Source of the DNA: Dyella monticola
Lineage (GTDB): Bacteria > Pseudomonadota > Gammaproteobacteria > Xanthomonadales > Rhodanobacteraceae
Length of the DNA stretch: 64,000 bases
Direction: 5' to 3'
NCBI RefSeq assembly: GCF_003363155.1
Contig: NZ_QRBE01000001.1
Location: forward strand, 372,001-436,000
A model generated the notes under the pieces. That model was given only the letters and a program-made list of their open reading frames with translations, was not told the DNA's origin and searched no databases. The translations under genes were made by a program, and so were the position numbers. This document shows, one piece after another, positions 55,326 to 64,000 of the stretch (position 1 is the first letter of the stretch; the number at the start of each line of letters is the position of its first letter).

Positions 55326-56320
55326 TGCCCGCCCGCCGCGATGATGTAGAGCGAGTTTTCCACCATATGCCGTTCCAGCGGGTCGTGAAGCAACCGGTCG
55401 AAGCGCTCCGCCGCGTGCAGTACAAATCCCATGCGTTGCGTGGGGTCGGCCAAGTTGGCCCGGGGGCTGTTGCTGAACGATTCTTGCGGGATGGAGTGAC
55501 CATTGACGGTGCATTGGTTGGACAACACCAATTGAATTTCCTGAGGTGAGCCCGAGGCAAAATGCAAGGCCCAGGCAAATTGGTTGGCACGCATCAGCGA
55601 GCTAAATATGGGGTCATCGTGGATGACAGGTTGCAGAATGTTGATTTGTTCATGGTGCGCAAGGCGTTCGACACCAACATTAGTTCTGCCTGCGTCTATG
55701 GCCTCAAATCCTTCAATGATCTCGGCCCTTACTCTGCCGAATCCGACCTTGCTCCCTGGGGGCCACCATACAAAGCCTTCCAGTGCCGCACGCTCTCCCA
55801 GACATTCCTTCAACCTCGCCAGCCCAAATTCCTTATAGAACATGTGAATCGGCCAGATATCGAGGAACAACGTAGCGTTGCCCATGGCCAGCATCTGATA
55901 AACCTTGTCCGCGCCAGCACCCGCCGCCTGATCGTTGATGCCCTGCGCCCAGAGAGACACGTTTGAAGAGTTCATGGCGAGCTGCGAGGCCAGCACTGGA
56001 TGACACGTTGCGAACTGGCGCTCAGCCGCCGCGCGTTGAACCATTTGCGCGGCATTGAGCAAGCCACAGCCCACTTGCTTGGAGGCAAACGCGGCCAGGC
56101 CCGTCCACTGGAAGCGTCTGTCATCGATCCACAACTTGGCATAGGCCGCATTGATGCGCCGGTTTCGCGCGACTGGGTCTGACGCTGACGCGATGGGTTC
56201 GGCACGCTTCTGCAGGTTGCGCCAGCAGTCGATGCAGTCGCGCTTGCTTTCTTCGGACGGCTTTCGCTGTGCTTTTCGTGCGGGGTAGCAAATGGAGCAG
56301 TTGGGGTCGCCGCAAGTCAT
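55322..56320 (-). CDS. Hypothetical protein with N-terminal Cys cluster (weak DUF2515-like resemblance)
   Basis: 332 residues, soluble. The N-terminus has CGDPNCSICYP and CIDCW, a possible metal-binding cluster. The next region (about 50-90, ARNRRINAAYAKLWI then GLAAFASKQVGCGLLNA) recalls the DUF2515 family from memory, which I cannot verify. There is no signal peptide. It is followed with a 4-bp overlap by the membrane-anchored gene broken at the G8 tract. The region is lower in GC than the flanks, suggesting transfer. An effector or accessory role with a membrane-anchored partner is possible but unsupported. Confidence 0.5.
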   Translation of the reverse strand: MTCGDPNCSICYPARKAQRKPSEESKRDCIDCWRNLQKRAEPIASASDPVARNRRINAAYAKLWIDDRRFQWTGLAAFASKQVGCGLLNAAQMVQRAAAERQFATCHPVLASQLAMNSSNVSLWAQGINDQAAGAGADKVYQMLAMGNATLFLDIWPIHMFYKEFGLARLKECLGERAALEGFVWWPPGSKVGFGRVRAEIIEGFEAIDAGRTNVGVERLAHHEQINILQPVIHDDPIFSSLMRANQFAWALHFASGSPQEIQLVLSNQCTVNGHSIPQESFSNSPRANLADPTQRMGFVLHAAERFDRLLHDPLERHMVENSLYIIAAGGQ

Positions 56321-56469
56321 CGAGCGCTTACTTCCTTGTGGGCAAGCCTCTGATGTTAATCAAGCTGCGAAGAAATAGGCGCTCGGTTTGATGTGCACGT
56401 AGTGGTGCTACGCGTGTGGGCAAAGGCTGATGTTCACGCGTTGCGCTGCTTTCGTTCGGCAGAGTTTTT

Positions 56470-57849
56470 TTATTTGGCCGGCGTTTGTTCGAAACTGCCC
56501 GCGGCGCCAGGAAACACCACCGGGCTTTCGTAGCCGTCGGCCGAGACCGCCGACACGCCGAAGAACCAGTCGTCGATCACCACATTTTTCAAAACATCAT
56601 GATCGACGTCGCCGACGGCGTGGCTGTATTGCCATTGCGGCGCGGTGGTGTCGCGCCAATGGATACGATAGCCCGCTGCGCCAGGCACTTTCTGCCAGCG
56701 CACGGTGGTGTCGGTGGCGACCGCGCCGCTGATGGAAACGTGCGCGGGCGGTGCTGGCGCGCGTGACATGGCGGCCATGGTAAGCGTGTTGAGGGCCGTC
56801 ACGCGCGCGAGGTAGTCGAAGTCGATACCATTGATGGTGTCGCCGTATGTCACGCCGTTTTCCACGCGCAGATCCTGATGCTGGCGGGTGTAGTCTTCTT
56901 TGCTTTCGGTGACGCGTATGGCCGGATAACCCGCTTCGAGGAACGGTACCTGGTCGCCGCCGCGGCCATAGCGGTCGGTGCGGTAGATCATGTGCACACG
57001 CAAGTCGGGTAGGTACTGATCGGCGAGCGCGGCCATGTAGCGTGCGACATTGCGCGAAGGCGAGTCGACCTCGCCGCCGAAGTAGTTGCGCATTTTTGCC
57101 TGCTCGGGTGTTTCGGTGCTGCGCGTGCCTTCGCTGAAGACGCGCACGCTGGTGCTGTCGTCGACACCGTTCTGACCGCGGCCGCTGCCGACGATGTCGT
57201 TGTTGAGATCGACTTCGACCTGCCAGCCTTGTGCCTTGGCGTAATCGGCCAGCACCTTGCCACCGTACAAACCTTGTTCTTCACCGGAAACGGCGGCGAA
57301 TACCAGCGTGGCGCGGTTGTCCTGCTTGGATAACAGTCGCGCGGCTTCGATCAACGCCGCCACGCCGGAGGCATCGTCGTTGGCGCCGGGGGCGTCGCTG
57401 GTCGCGTTCATCACGTCGGTGACACGCGAATCGAGATGGCCGGTCATCACGATCATGCGTTGCGGATCCGTGCTGCCGCGCTTGATCGCCACTACATCCA
57501 TCACCACCGTGGGCTTGGGAATGCGTTTGCCGGTGACGGCCTGCGAGGGGGTGACGATCTCCAGGCAACCGCCGCACTCGTGCGAAATGCTTTCGAAGCG
57601 CGATGTCACCCAGCGCCGCGCCGCGCCAATGCCGCGTGTCGGGGAGGTGGTGTCGGAAAGGGTGTGGCGGGTGCCAAAGCCGACCAGCGTGGTGATCGTT
57701 TGCCGAAGTTGCGCTTCATCCGGTGCGTTGGCCAGCGCGTGCAGGCTGGCCTGCTCGTGTGGATAGGCCTCGGTGGTTTGTGCCAGGGTGGCAGAGCCGT
57801 GCAGGGCGATGAGGAGAGCCAGCGAAAGGAGGAGGCTGTGGCGAGGCAT
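56470..57849 (-). CDS. M28-family zinc aminopeptidase, secreted
   Basis: 459 residues. A Sec signal peptide (about 1-23, ending TLAQ) precedes the M28 peptidase domain (about 85-365). Zinc ligands and catalytic residues appear in MTGHLDSR (His, Asp), GANDDASGVAAL (bridging Asp), SGEEQGLYG (catalytic and ligand Glu), NNDIVG (Asp) and a late His in TRQHQD. The last 85 residues form a fibronectin III-like domain (GYRIHWRDT). It is an exported exopeptidase or endopeptidase. The frame continues upstream past the ATG at 57849, but the signal peptide fixes the start. Confidence 0.9.
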   Translation of the reverse strand: MPRHSLLLSLALLIALHGSATLAQTTEAYPHEQASLHALANAPDEAQLRQTITTLVGFGTRHTLSDTTSPTRGIGAARRWVTSRFESISHECGGCLEIVTPSQAVTGKRIPKPTVVMDVVAIKRGSTDPQRMIVMTGHLDSRVTDVMNATSDAPGANDDASGVAALIEAARLLSKQDNRATLVFAAVSGEEQGLYGGKVLADYAKAQGWQVEVDLNNDIVGSGRGQNGVDDSTSVRVFSEGTRSTETPEQAKMRNYFGGEVDSPSRNVARYMAALADQYLPDLRVHMIYRTDRYGRGGDQVPFLEAGYPAIRVTESKEDYTRQHQDLRVENGVTYGDTINGIDFDYLARVTALNTLTMAAMSRAPAPPAHVSISGAVATDTTVRWQKVPGAAGYRIHWRDTTAPQWQYSHAVGDVDHDVLKNVVIDDWFFGVSAVSADGYESPVVFPGAAGSFEQTPAK

Positions 57850-57954
57850 AGGATCGTCCGTTGGTCGGGTCGGGATGGTCGGCGGCGGTGGTAGAGCGGA
57901 TTCCTGCGCGGCGGGCGGTTTGGGCGATAATTGTGCCTCACGTCTGACGATGTC

Positions 57955-58992
57955 ATGTCCTTGAAAAAGTCTGATTTCCATTTCGACCTGCCTCCTGAGC
58001 TGATCGCACAGGCGCCGCTGGTCGAACGCAGCGCAAGCCGCCTGCTGGTGCTCAATGCGCCCACGCACACCTGGCAGGATCGCATGTTTCGCGAGTTGCC
58101 TTCGCTGCTGCACAAGGGCGACTTGCTGGTGTTCAACGATACGCGCGTGTTGCCGGCGCGCCTTTATGGACACAAGCCCAGCGGCGGTGCGGTAGAAATA
58201 CTGATCGAGCGCGTGACCGGCGCGCATGAAGCGACCGTGCAGCTGGGGGTCAGCAAGAAGCCGCGCGAGGGCACGGTCATCGTGCTGGCCGATGGCAGCC
58301 ACGCGACAGTGCTGGGGCGTGACGAAAGCTTTTTTCATCTGCGCTTTGAATCCCCCGAGCCGCTGGAGCGCCTGCTGTTGAAGCTGGGCGAGATGCCGTT
58401 ACCTCCTTACATTTCGCGTCACGCCGATGCGAGCGACATGGAGCGCTACCAGACGGTCTATGCGCGCGAACCCGGCGCGGTGGCAGCGCCCACGGCGGGC
58501 CTGCATTTCGACGAAACACTGATGACGCAGTTGCGCGACATGGGCGTGGATTTTGGTTACGTAACCCTGCACGTTGGCGCCGGCACGTTTCAGCCGGTAC
58601 GTGCGGATGACCTTTCGCAGCACAAGATGCATCGCGAATGGTTGAATGTAGGCGCGGGCTTGGTGGAGCACATCGAGCGCACGCGCCGCACCGGTGGGCG
58701 CGTCGTTGCCGTGGGCACGACGGTGGTGCGTGCATTGGAAAGCGCAACAGTGAATGGCGAACTGCGCCCGTTTGCGGGCGAAACGCAGATCTTCATTTTC
58801 CCGGGCTATCGCATCACCAGCATCGACGCGCTGATCACCAACTTCCATTTACCGCAATCGACTTTGCTGATGCTGGTCTCGGCACTGGTCGGGCGCGAGT
58901 ACATGCTCGATGCGTATCGGCATGCGGTGGAAGATCGGTATCGGTTTTTCTCGTATGGCGATGCGATGTTGATCCTGCCCAGGGGCATGTGA
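57955..58992 (+). CDS. queA: S-adenosylmethionine:tRNA ribosyltransferase-isomerase
   Basis: 345 residues. It begins SLKKSDFHFDLPPELIAQAP, and motifs LLVFNDTRVLPARLYG, GAVAAPTAGLHFDE and GYVTLHVGAGTFQPV are diagnostic of QueA. ATG 57955 is used. It transfers the ribosyl part of SAM to 7-aminomethyl-7-deazaguanine in tRNA, the penultimate queuosine step. It lies directly before tgt, which inserts the base, in the standard queA-tgt-yajC-secD-secF order. Confidence 0.97.
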   Translation: MSLKKSDFHFDLPPELIAQAPLVERSASRLLVLNAPTHTWQDRMFRELPSLLHKGDLLVFNDTRVLPARLYGHKPSGGAVEILIERVTGAHEATVQLGVSKKPREGTVIVLADGSHATVLGRDESFFHLRFESPEPLERLLLKLGEMPLPPYISRHADASDMERYQTVYAREPGAVAAPTAGLHFDETLMTQLRDMGVDFGYVTLHVGAGTFQPVRADDLSQHKMHREWLNVGAGLVEHIERTRRTGGRVVAVGTTVVRALESATVNGELRPFAGETQIFIFPGYRITSIDALITNFHLPQSTLLMLVSALVGREYMLDAYRHAVEDRYRFFSYGDAMLILPRGM

Positions 58993-60180
<1,188 letters not shown>

Positions 60181-60192
60181 TCATTTGGGTGG

Positions 60193-60301
60193 TCCCTCCC
60201 TGCGTGTAGGGAGGGGTCAGAGCACCCTCGTGGTGAACCCGCATCACGCGGCAAGCTCGTGTAAGCCCACCCCGGCCCTCTCCCGCAAGCACGGGAGGGA
60301 G
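60193..60301. repeat. Paired inverted family A units between tgt and yajC
   Basis: Unit 60193-60217 (TCCCTCCCTGCGTGTAGGGA then GGGG) faces unit 60265-60301 (GCCCACCCCGGCCCTCTCCC then GCACGGGAGGGAG). Together with unexplained sequence to 60430 and a possible yajC promoter (CATAAT at 60439-60444), they fill the 329-bp tgt-yajC gap. Confidence 0.65.
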
Positions 60302-60509
60302 AAGGGGGCAGGTTTCACCCTGTTGGCGAACTTTTAGGCCATTTCAGGGACAAACCCCCAAAACTTGCGGTGACGCGTGGCCTCGTCCGCCCCTTCACCG
60401 GAGGCAGCCGGGGCGAACGCAAAAAGCCGTACTCATGGCATAATCCAACGTCTTTTTCTGGGCGCGCGGCGAAAACTCCAGTCGCAGCCACAACTTGCGG
60501 GATAAGTAG

Positions 60510-60839
60510 ATGACTCTTCCGACGACTTTCGTGCTGGCGCAGGCCGCGCCAGGGGCGGCCAATGGCGGTCTGTCCATGCTGTTCCTGATGATCGTGCTGT
60601 TCGGCCTGATGTATTTCATGATGATCCGCCCGCAGATGAAGCGTCAGAAGGAACACCGCCAGTTGGTGTCCAATCTGGCCAAGGGCGACGAAGTGGTCAC
60701 CAATGGCGGCATTGCCGGCCGCGTCGAAGAGGTGGGCGAGACGTTCATCACGGTGGAGATCGCGACGAACGTCAAGATCAAGCTGCAAAAGTCGGCCGTC
60801 CAGCAGGTGTTGCCCAAGGGCACGCTGAAATCGTCCTGA
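60510..60839 (+). CDS. yajC: Preprotein translocase subunit YajC
   Basis: 109 residues with one membrane helix (about 22-45, LSMLFLMIVLFGLMYFMMIRP) and a cytoplasmic domain with KRQKEHRQLVSNLAKGDEVVTNGGI, the YajC signature. GCGGGATAAG precedes ATG 60510. It associates with SecDF to support SecYEG. It is followed by secD about 130 bp downstream. Confidence 0.95.
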   Translation: MTLPTTFVLAQAAPGAANGGLSMLFLMIVLFGLMYFMMIRPQMKRQKEHRQLVSNLAKGDEVVTNGGIAGRVEEVGETFITVEIATNVKIKLQKSAVQQVLPKGTLKSS

Positions 60840-60970
60840 GCACCTTTCGAACGAGCAGGCAGGACGCTTGCCGCCAATCATGCACGCACGCCTGATTGGC
60901 TGATTTTCTCGACACAACCGTTATTCCACGTTACCCGCGGCAGGCGTCGCGGTTCATTCGGATGCAAGGC

Positions 60971-62863
60971 ATGAGTGATTTTCCACGCTGGAGATACTTT
61001 CTAGTTGCCATCGTACTGGTGGCGGGCATTCTGTACGCCTTGCCGAACGTGTACGCGCCGCTTCAGGCTGTGCAGGTGTCGTCCAGCCAGAGTGAGCCGC
61101 TCGATCCGACCGTGCAGCAAAAGGTCATTTCCGCGCTGCAGTCGGCCAAGATCCCTTACGTCAACGAGAGCGTCAGGCACGACGCCAGCCGTGGCGACTA
61201 CATGGTGATCGGCTTTGCCAACGGCGACCAGCAAAAGAGTGCGGCCGATGCGCTCAAGCCGGTGCTGGGCGACAAATACACCGTGGCCTTCAATCTCGAA
61301 TCCACCGTGCCGCGCTGGCTCTCGGCCATCGGCGGCCGTGCCATGCCGCTGGGTCTGGATTTGCAAGGCGGCGTGCGCTTCCTGATGGCGGTCGACCAGA
61401 GCGACATCATCGACCGGCAGGAAAACCGCTATACGCAGGACATCGCCGCGCTGCTGAAGGACAAGAAGATTCCCTTCATCTCCGTGGCGCGCGCCGCTAC
61501 GGCGGGCCAGGGCGTGAACGTGGTGTTGAGCTCCTCCGCCGATCGCTCGGCGGCCAGCGATGCGATCGCCACCGAGTACACCGATCTGGGTGTTACCGAC
61601 GGTGCCAGCACGGGCGACCGTTTTGTACTCAACGCGGTGATCAAGCCCGATAAGTTGCACGACATACAAACCAATGCTATCCGGCAGAACCTTGCCACGC
61701 TGAGCAACCGCATCAACGCACTGGGTGTATCGGAGCCGGTGATTCAGGTGCAGGGCGAAGATCACATTTCGGTAGAGCTGGCAGGTGTGCAAGATCCGGC
61801 CGAAGCGAAGAAGGTGATCGGTGCCACCGCCACGCTGGAATACGTGGCCGGTATCGGCGATGCGCGCGACCCTGCCGTGCAGGATGCCGTGAGGACCGGC
61901 AACATCCCGCCGGATGCGCACCTGTATTACGGCAGGCAGGGCGAACCTTATCTGGTGAGCAAGAACATCATCGCCAGCGGTGACGAACTGGTGGACGCGT
62001 CCTCCGGCAATGATTCGCAGAGCGGTTCGCCCAGCGTAAATGTGACGCTGAACTCGGCCGGCGCGGCCAAGATGCTGGATTTCACCCGCGACAACGTCGG
62101 CAAGCCGATGGCTGTGGTGTACGTGGAAACCACCACCGACACCAAAGTCGTCGACGGCAAGGAAGTGCACACGCCCAAGACCACCTATTCGGTGATCAAC
62201 TACGCCACGATCCAGGGCGTCTTCAGCAACAAGTTTCAGACCACTGGGCTGGCCAGCACCAAGGCTGCGTCGGAACTGGCGCTCATGCTCAAGGGCGGCT
62301 CGCTCGCGGCGCGCATGGACATCGTGCAGGAAGGCGTGATCGGCCCCAGCCTCGGGCAGGACAACATCGACAAAGGTTTCAAGGCGGTGTTGTTGGGCCT
62401 GGCCTTGGTTCTGCTGGCCGCGGCGATCTACTACAAGCTGTTCGGCCTGGTGGCGGACGTCGCGCTGTTCTTCAACCTGGTGATCCTGGTGGCGGTGATG
62501 TCGATGGTCGGCGTAACGCTCACCATGCCGGGCATTGCCGGCATCGTGCTGACGTTGGGTATGGCGATCGACTCCAACGTGCTGATCTGCGAACGCGTGC
62601 GTGAGGAATTGCGCAACGGTTCCACGCCACTGGCGGCCATTCGCGCCGGTTACGAGAAAGCATGGGCGACGATTCTCGACGCCAACGTGACGCACCTTAT
62701 CGCGGCATTGGCGCTGACCACGATGGGTTCGGGCCCGATCAAGGGTTTCGGCGTCACGCTGCTCATCGGTATCCTCACCTCGATGTTCACCTCGGTAACG
62801 GTTACCCACGCGATCACCGCGCTGATCCACGGCGGCCGCAAGCTCAAGACGCTGTCGGTGTAA
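60971..62863 (+). CDS. secD: Protein translocase subunit SecD
   Basis: 630 residues. A first transmembrane helix (about 8-27) is followed by a large periplasmic P1 domain with LGLDLQGGVRFL, and a second periplasmic part. A C-terminal block of five helices (about 460-625) has GPSLGQDNIDKG, the proton-pathway TLGMAIDSNVLICERVREE motif and FGVTLLIGI. The start ATG 60971 (MSDFPRW) fits family N-termini better than 60962. With SecF it uses the proton gradient to pull preproteins through SecYEG. secF starts 12 bp downstream. Confidence 0.95.
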   Translation: MSDFPRWRYFLVAIVLVAGILYALPNVYAPLQAVQVSSSQSEPLDPTVQQKVISALQSAKIPYVNESVRHDASRGDYMVIGFANGDQQKSAADALKPVLGDKYTVAFNLESTVPRWLSAIGGRAMPLGLDLQGGVRFLMAVDQSDIIDRQENRYTQDIAALLKDKKIPFISVARAATAGQGVNVVLSSSADRSAASDAIATEYTDLGVTDGASTGDRFVLNAVIKPDKLHDIQTNAIRQNLATLSNRINALGVSEPVIQVQGEDHISVELAGVQDPAEAKKVIGATATLEYVAGIGDARDPAVQDAVRTGNIPPDAHLYYGRQGEPYLVSKNIIASGDELVDASSGNDSQSGSPSVNVTLNSAGAAKMLDFTRDNVGKPMAVVYVETTTDTKVVDGKEVHTPKTTYSVINYATIQGVFSNKFQTTGLASTKAASELALMLKGGSLAARMDIVQEGVIGPSLGQDNIDKGFKAVLLGLALVLLAAAIYYKLFGLVADVALFFNLVILVAVMSMVGVTLTMPGIAGIVLTLGMAIDSNVLICERVREELRNGSTPLAAIRAGYEKAWATILDANVTHLIAALALTTMGSGPIKGFGVTLLIGILTSMFTSVTVTHAITALIHGGRKLKTLSV

Positions 62864-62875
62864 TCGGAGACCCCC

Positions 62876-63841
62876 ATGGAAATTTTCAATCACAACGCCA
62901 ACGTCCACTTCCTGGGACTACGCAAAATCAGCATCGGCGTGGCCGTGCTGCTGGTCATCGCTTCGATCGTGCTGCTCGCCACGCGCAGCCTCAACTACGG
63001 GCTGGATTTCACCGGTGGTGTCGCCGTGGAAGCCATCTACGACAACCCGGTCTCGGTCGAAGACGTACGCAATGCGCTGGACAAGGGGGGCGTAGATAAC
63101 GCCGTCGTGCAGAGCGTGGGCGGTACGCGCCATGTGGCGATCCGCTTCCAGCCCAAGGATGACAAGCACTACGTCGCGCAGGAAGGCAAGTCGCCCAACC
63201 TCGACCTGATGACCAATGACGTGGCCAAAGCGCTGCAGGCGGCACGTCCTGACGCCAAGATTGCCAGCAAGAGTTACGTCGGTCCGCAAGTGGGCGCGGA
63301 GTTGCGCAGCGATGGCGTCACCGCGGCCATCTTCGTCATCATCGGCATCGGTGTGTATCTGTGGATTCGCTTCGAACGCCGCTTCGCTATCGCCGCGCTG
63401 GCGACCGAAGTGCACGACGTGCTGGTCACGTTGGGGGTGATCTCGCTGTTCCGGCGCGAATTCGACATGACCGTGCTGGCCTCGGTGCTGGCCGTGATCG
63501 GTTACTCCATCAACGACAAAGTGGTGGTGTTCGACCGTATCCGCGAGCTGTTCCGTTCCGCGCGCAAGGCCGATCCGGAAGAAATCCTCAATCGCTCGAT
63601 CAACAGTACGCTGTCGCGAACCATCATCACCTCGCTGTTCACGGGCATCGCGATGGCCGCGTTGTATTTCTTCGGTGGTCCGACGGTGCACGGTTTTGCG
63701 ATCACCATGCTGATCGGCATTGTGGTGGGTACGCTGTCGTCGATCTTCGTGGCCAGCCCGATCCTCTTGTGGCTGGGCGTATCGAAGAAGGATTTGATGC
63801 CGGTCACGCGCGAGAATCCTGAGTTGGCGCGCCGCCCGTAA
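62876..63841 (+). CDS. secF: Protein translocase subunit SecF
   Basis: 321 residues with six transmembrane helices. The first is at about 20-38. The P1-like domain contains LDFTGGVAVE and VGPQVGAELR, and the RND-type membrane block has ALATEVHDVLVTLG, VIGYSINDKVVVFDRIRE and NSTLSRTIITSLFT. Start ATG 62876 follows GGAGACCCCC. It completes the yajC-secD-secF operon, with a terminator 23 bp after the stop. Confidence 0.96.
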   Translation: MEIFNHNANVHFLGLRKISIGVAVLLVIASIVLLATRSLNYGLDFTGGVAVEAIYDNPVSVEDVRNALDKGGVDNAVVQSVGGTRHVAIRFQPKDDKHYVAQEGKSPNLDLMTNDVAKALQAARPDAKIASKSYVGPQVGAELRSDGVTAAIFVIIGIGVYLWIRFERRFAIAALATEVHDVLVTLGVISLFRREFDMTVLASVLAVIGYSINDKVVVFDRIRELFRSARKADPEEILNRSINSTLSRTIITSLFTGIAMAALYFFGGPTVHGFAITMLIGIVVGTLSSIFVASPILLWLGVSKKDLMPVTRENPELARRP

Positions 63842-63863
63842 TCGGCAGTGCCTTGCTTACATG

Positions 63864-63897
63864 AACGGCCCGGATCATCCGGGCCGTTTTGTTTTTT
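63864..63897 (+). terminator. Intrinsic terminator after secF
   Basis: AACGGCCCGGAT (63864-63875) pairs with ATCCGGGCCGTT (63877-63888) around a single central base, giving an effective loop of a few bases, and leads into TTGTTTTTT. The remaining 100 bases of the window hold no recognisable feature. Confidence 0.9.
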
Positions 63898-64000
63898 GCA
63901 TGATCGTGGCACCACGAATGCGACAAAAATTTGCGACCTTCTGCGTCACATCGTGACAAAAATGTCGATCTAAATTTCACGCTGCACCGGTCGATAAGCA

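Noticed and set aside
61001-62908. Long minus-strand frame (635 codons) opposite secD
   Set aside because: Very His/Arg/Gln-rich translation with no motifs; secD on the plus strand is complete.

Overview
The window is a GC-rich (roughly 60-62 % by eye) gammaproteobacterial chromosome segment. Gene content and order fit the Xanthomonadales, most likely the family Rhodanobacteraceae (Dyella/Rhodanobacter/Luteibacter type). Supporting points are the block thrS-infC-rpmI-rplT-pheS-pheT-ihfA-merR-tRNA-Pro, the regB/regA redox pair, a DUF6311-like membrane protein, a fused SCOT-type CoA transferase and the queA-tgt-yajC-secD-secF block. The genus is an inference. Nothing looks like a prophage, insertion sequence or CRISPR array; most of the window is core chromosome.

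Layout. 1-6.2 kb: end of a DUF4097-like protein, an anion permease, a glutathione S-transferase, and an ABC lipoprotein/FtsX-type exporter divergent from the esterase tesA. 6.3-8.1 kb: an OmpR-type regulator with a sensor kinase whose ATP-binding domain is degenerate. 8.2-13.6 kb: CoA transferase, isoaspartyl peptidase, a large membrane protein and a small secreted protein. 13.6-17.8 kb: regBA, a POT peptide transporter and dgkA. 17.9-20.7 kb: a lemA-TPM-TPM cluster and a lone prepilin. 20.8-25.6 kb: uvrB, tRNA-Val, a conserved hypothetical, a HemJ-like protein and a UDP-glucuronate epimerase. 25.7-33.8 kb: the translation block. 33.9-42.2 kb: an unknown protein, then pbpC and an alpha2-macroglobulin-like lipoprotein. 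42.3-50.7 kb: chemotaxis receptor, serA divergent from a D-2-hydroxyglutarate dehydrogenase-like gene, pip, upp, psiF-like, and a class III aminotransferase. 50.9-54.5 kb: ABC-2 exporter with DesK/DesR regulation. 54.7-56.3 kb: a lower-GC two-gene accessory unit. 56.5-63.8 kb: M28 peptidase, queA-tgt, yajC-secD-secF.

The strongest non-coding finding is upstream of thrS. A perfect TTGACA hexamer is followed by an eight-residue leader peptide, M-T-T-T-S-L-Q-R, with three consecutive threonine codons. After it come an 8-bp antiterminator pairing and an overlapping 10-bp intrinsic terminator just before the thrS start. No plus-strand gene lies upstream that this terminator could serve. This is the architecture of ribosome-mediated attenuation of threonyl-tRNA synthetase by threonyl-tRNA supply.

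Other points of note are an AUC start codon for infC; a G8 tract that breaks the reading frame of a membrane-anchored accessory gene; a DesR-type inverted repeat upstream of the DesKR-linked ABC operon; a redox-cysteine RegB; and two families of dispersed palindromic repeats. One repeat family occurs as inverted pairs at three sites and supplies the predicted N-terminus of PBP1C.
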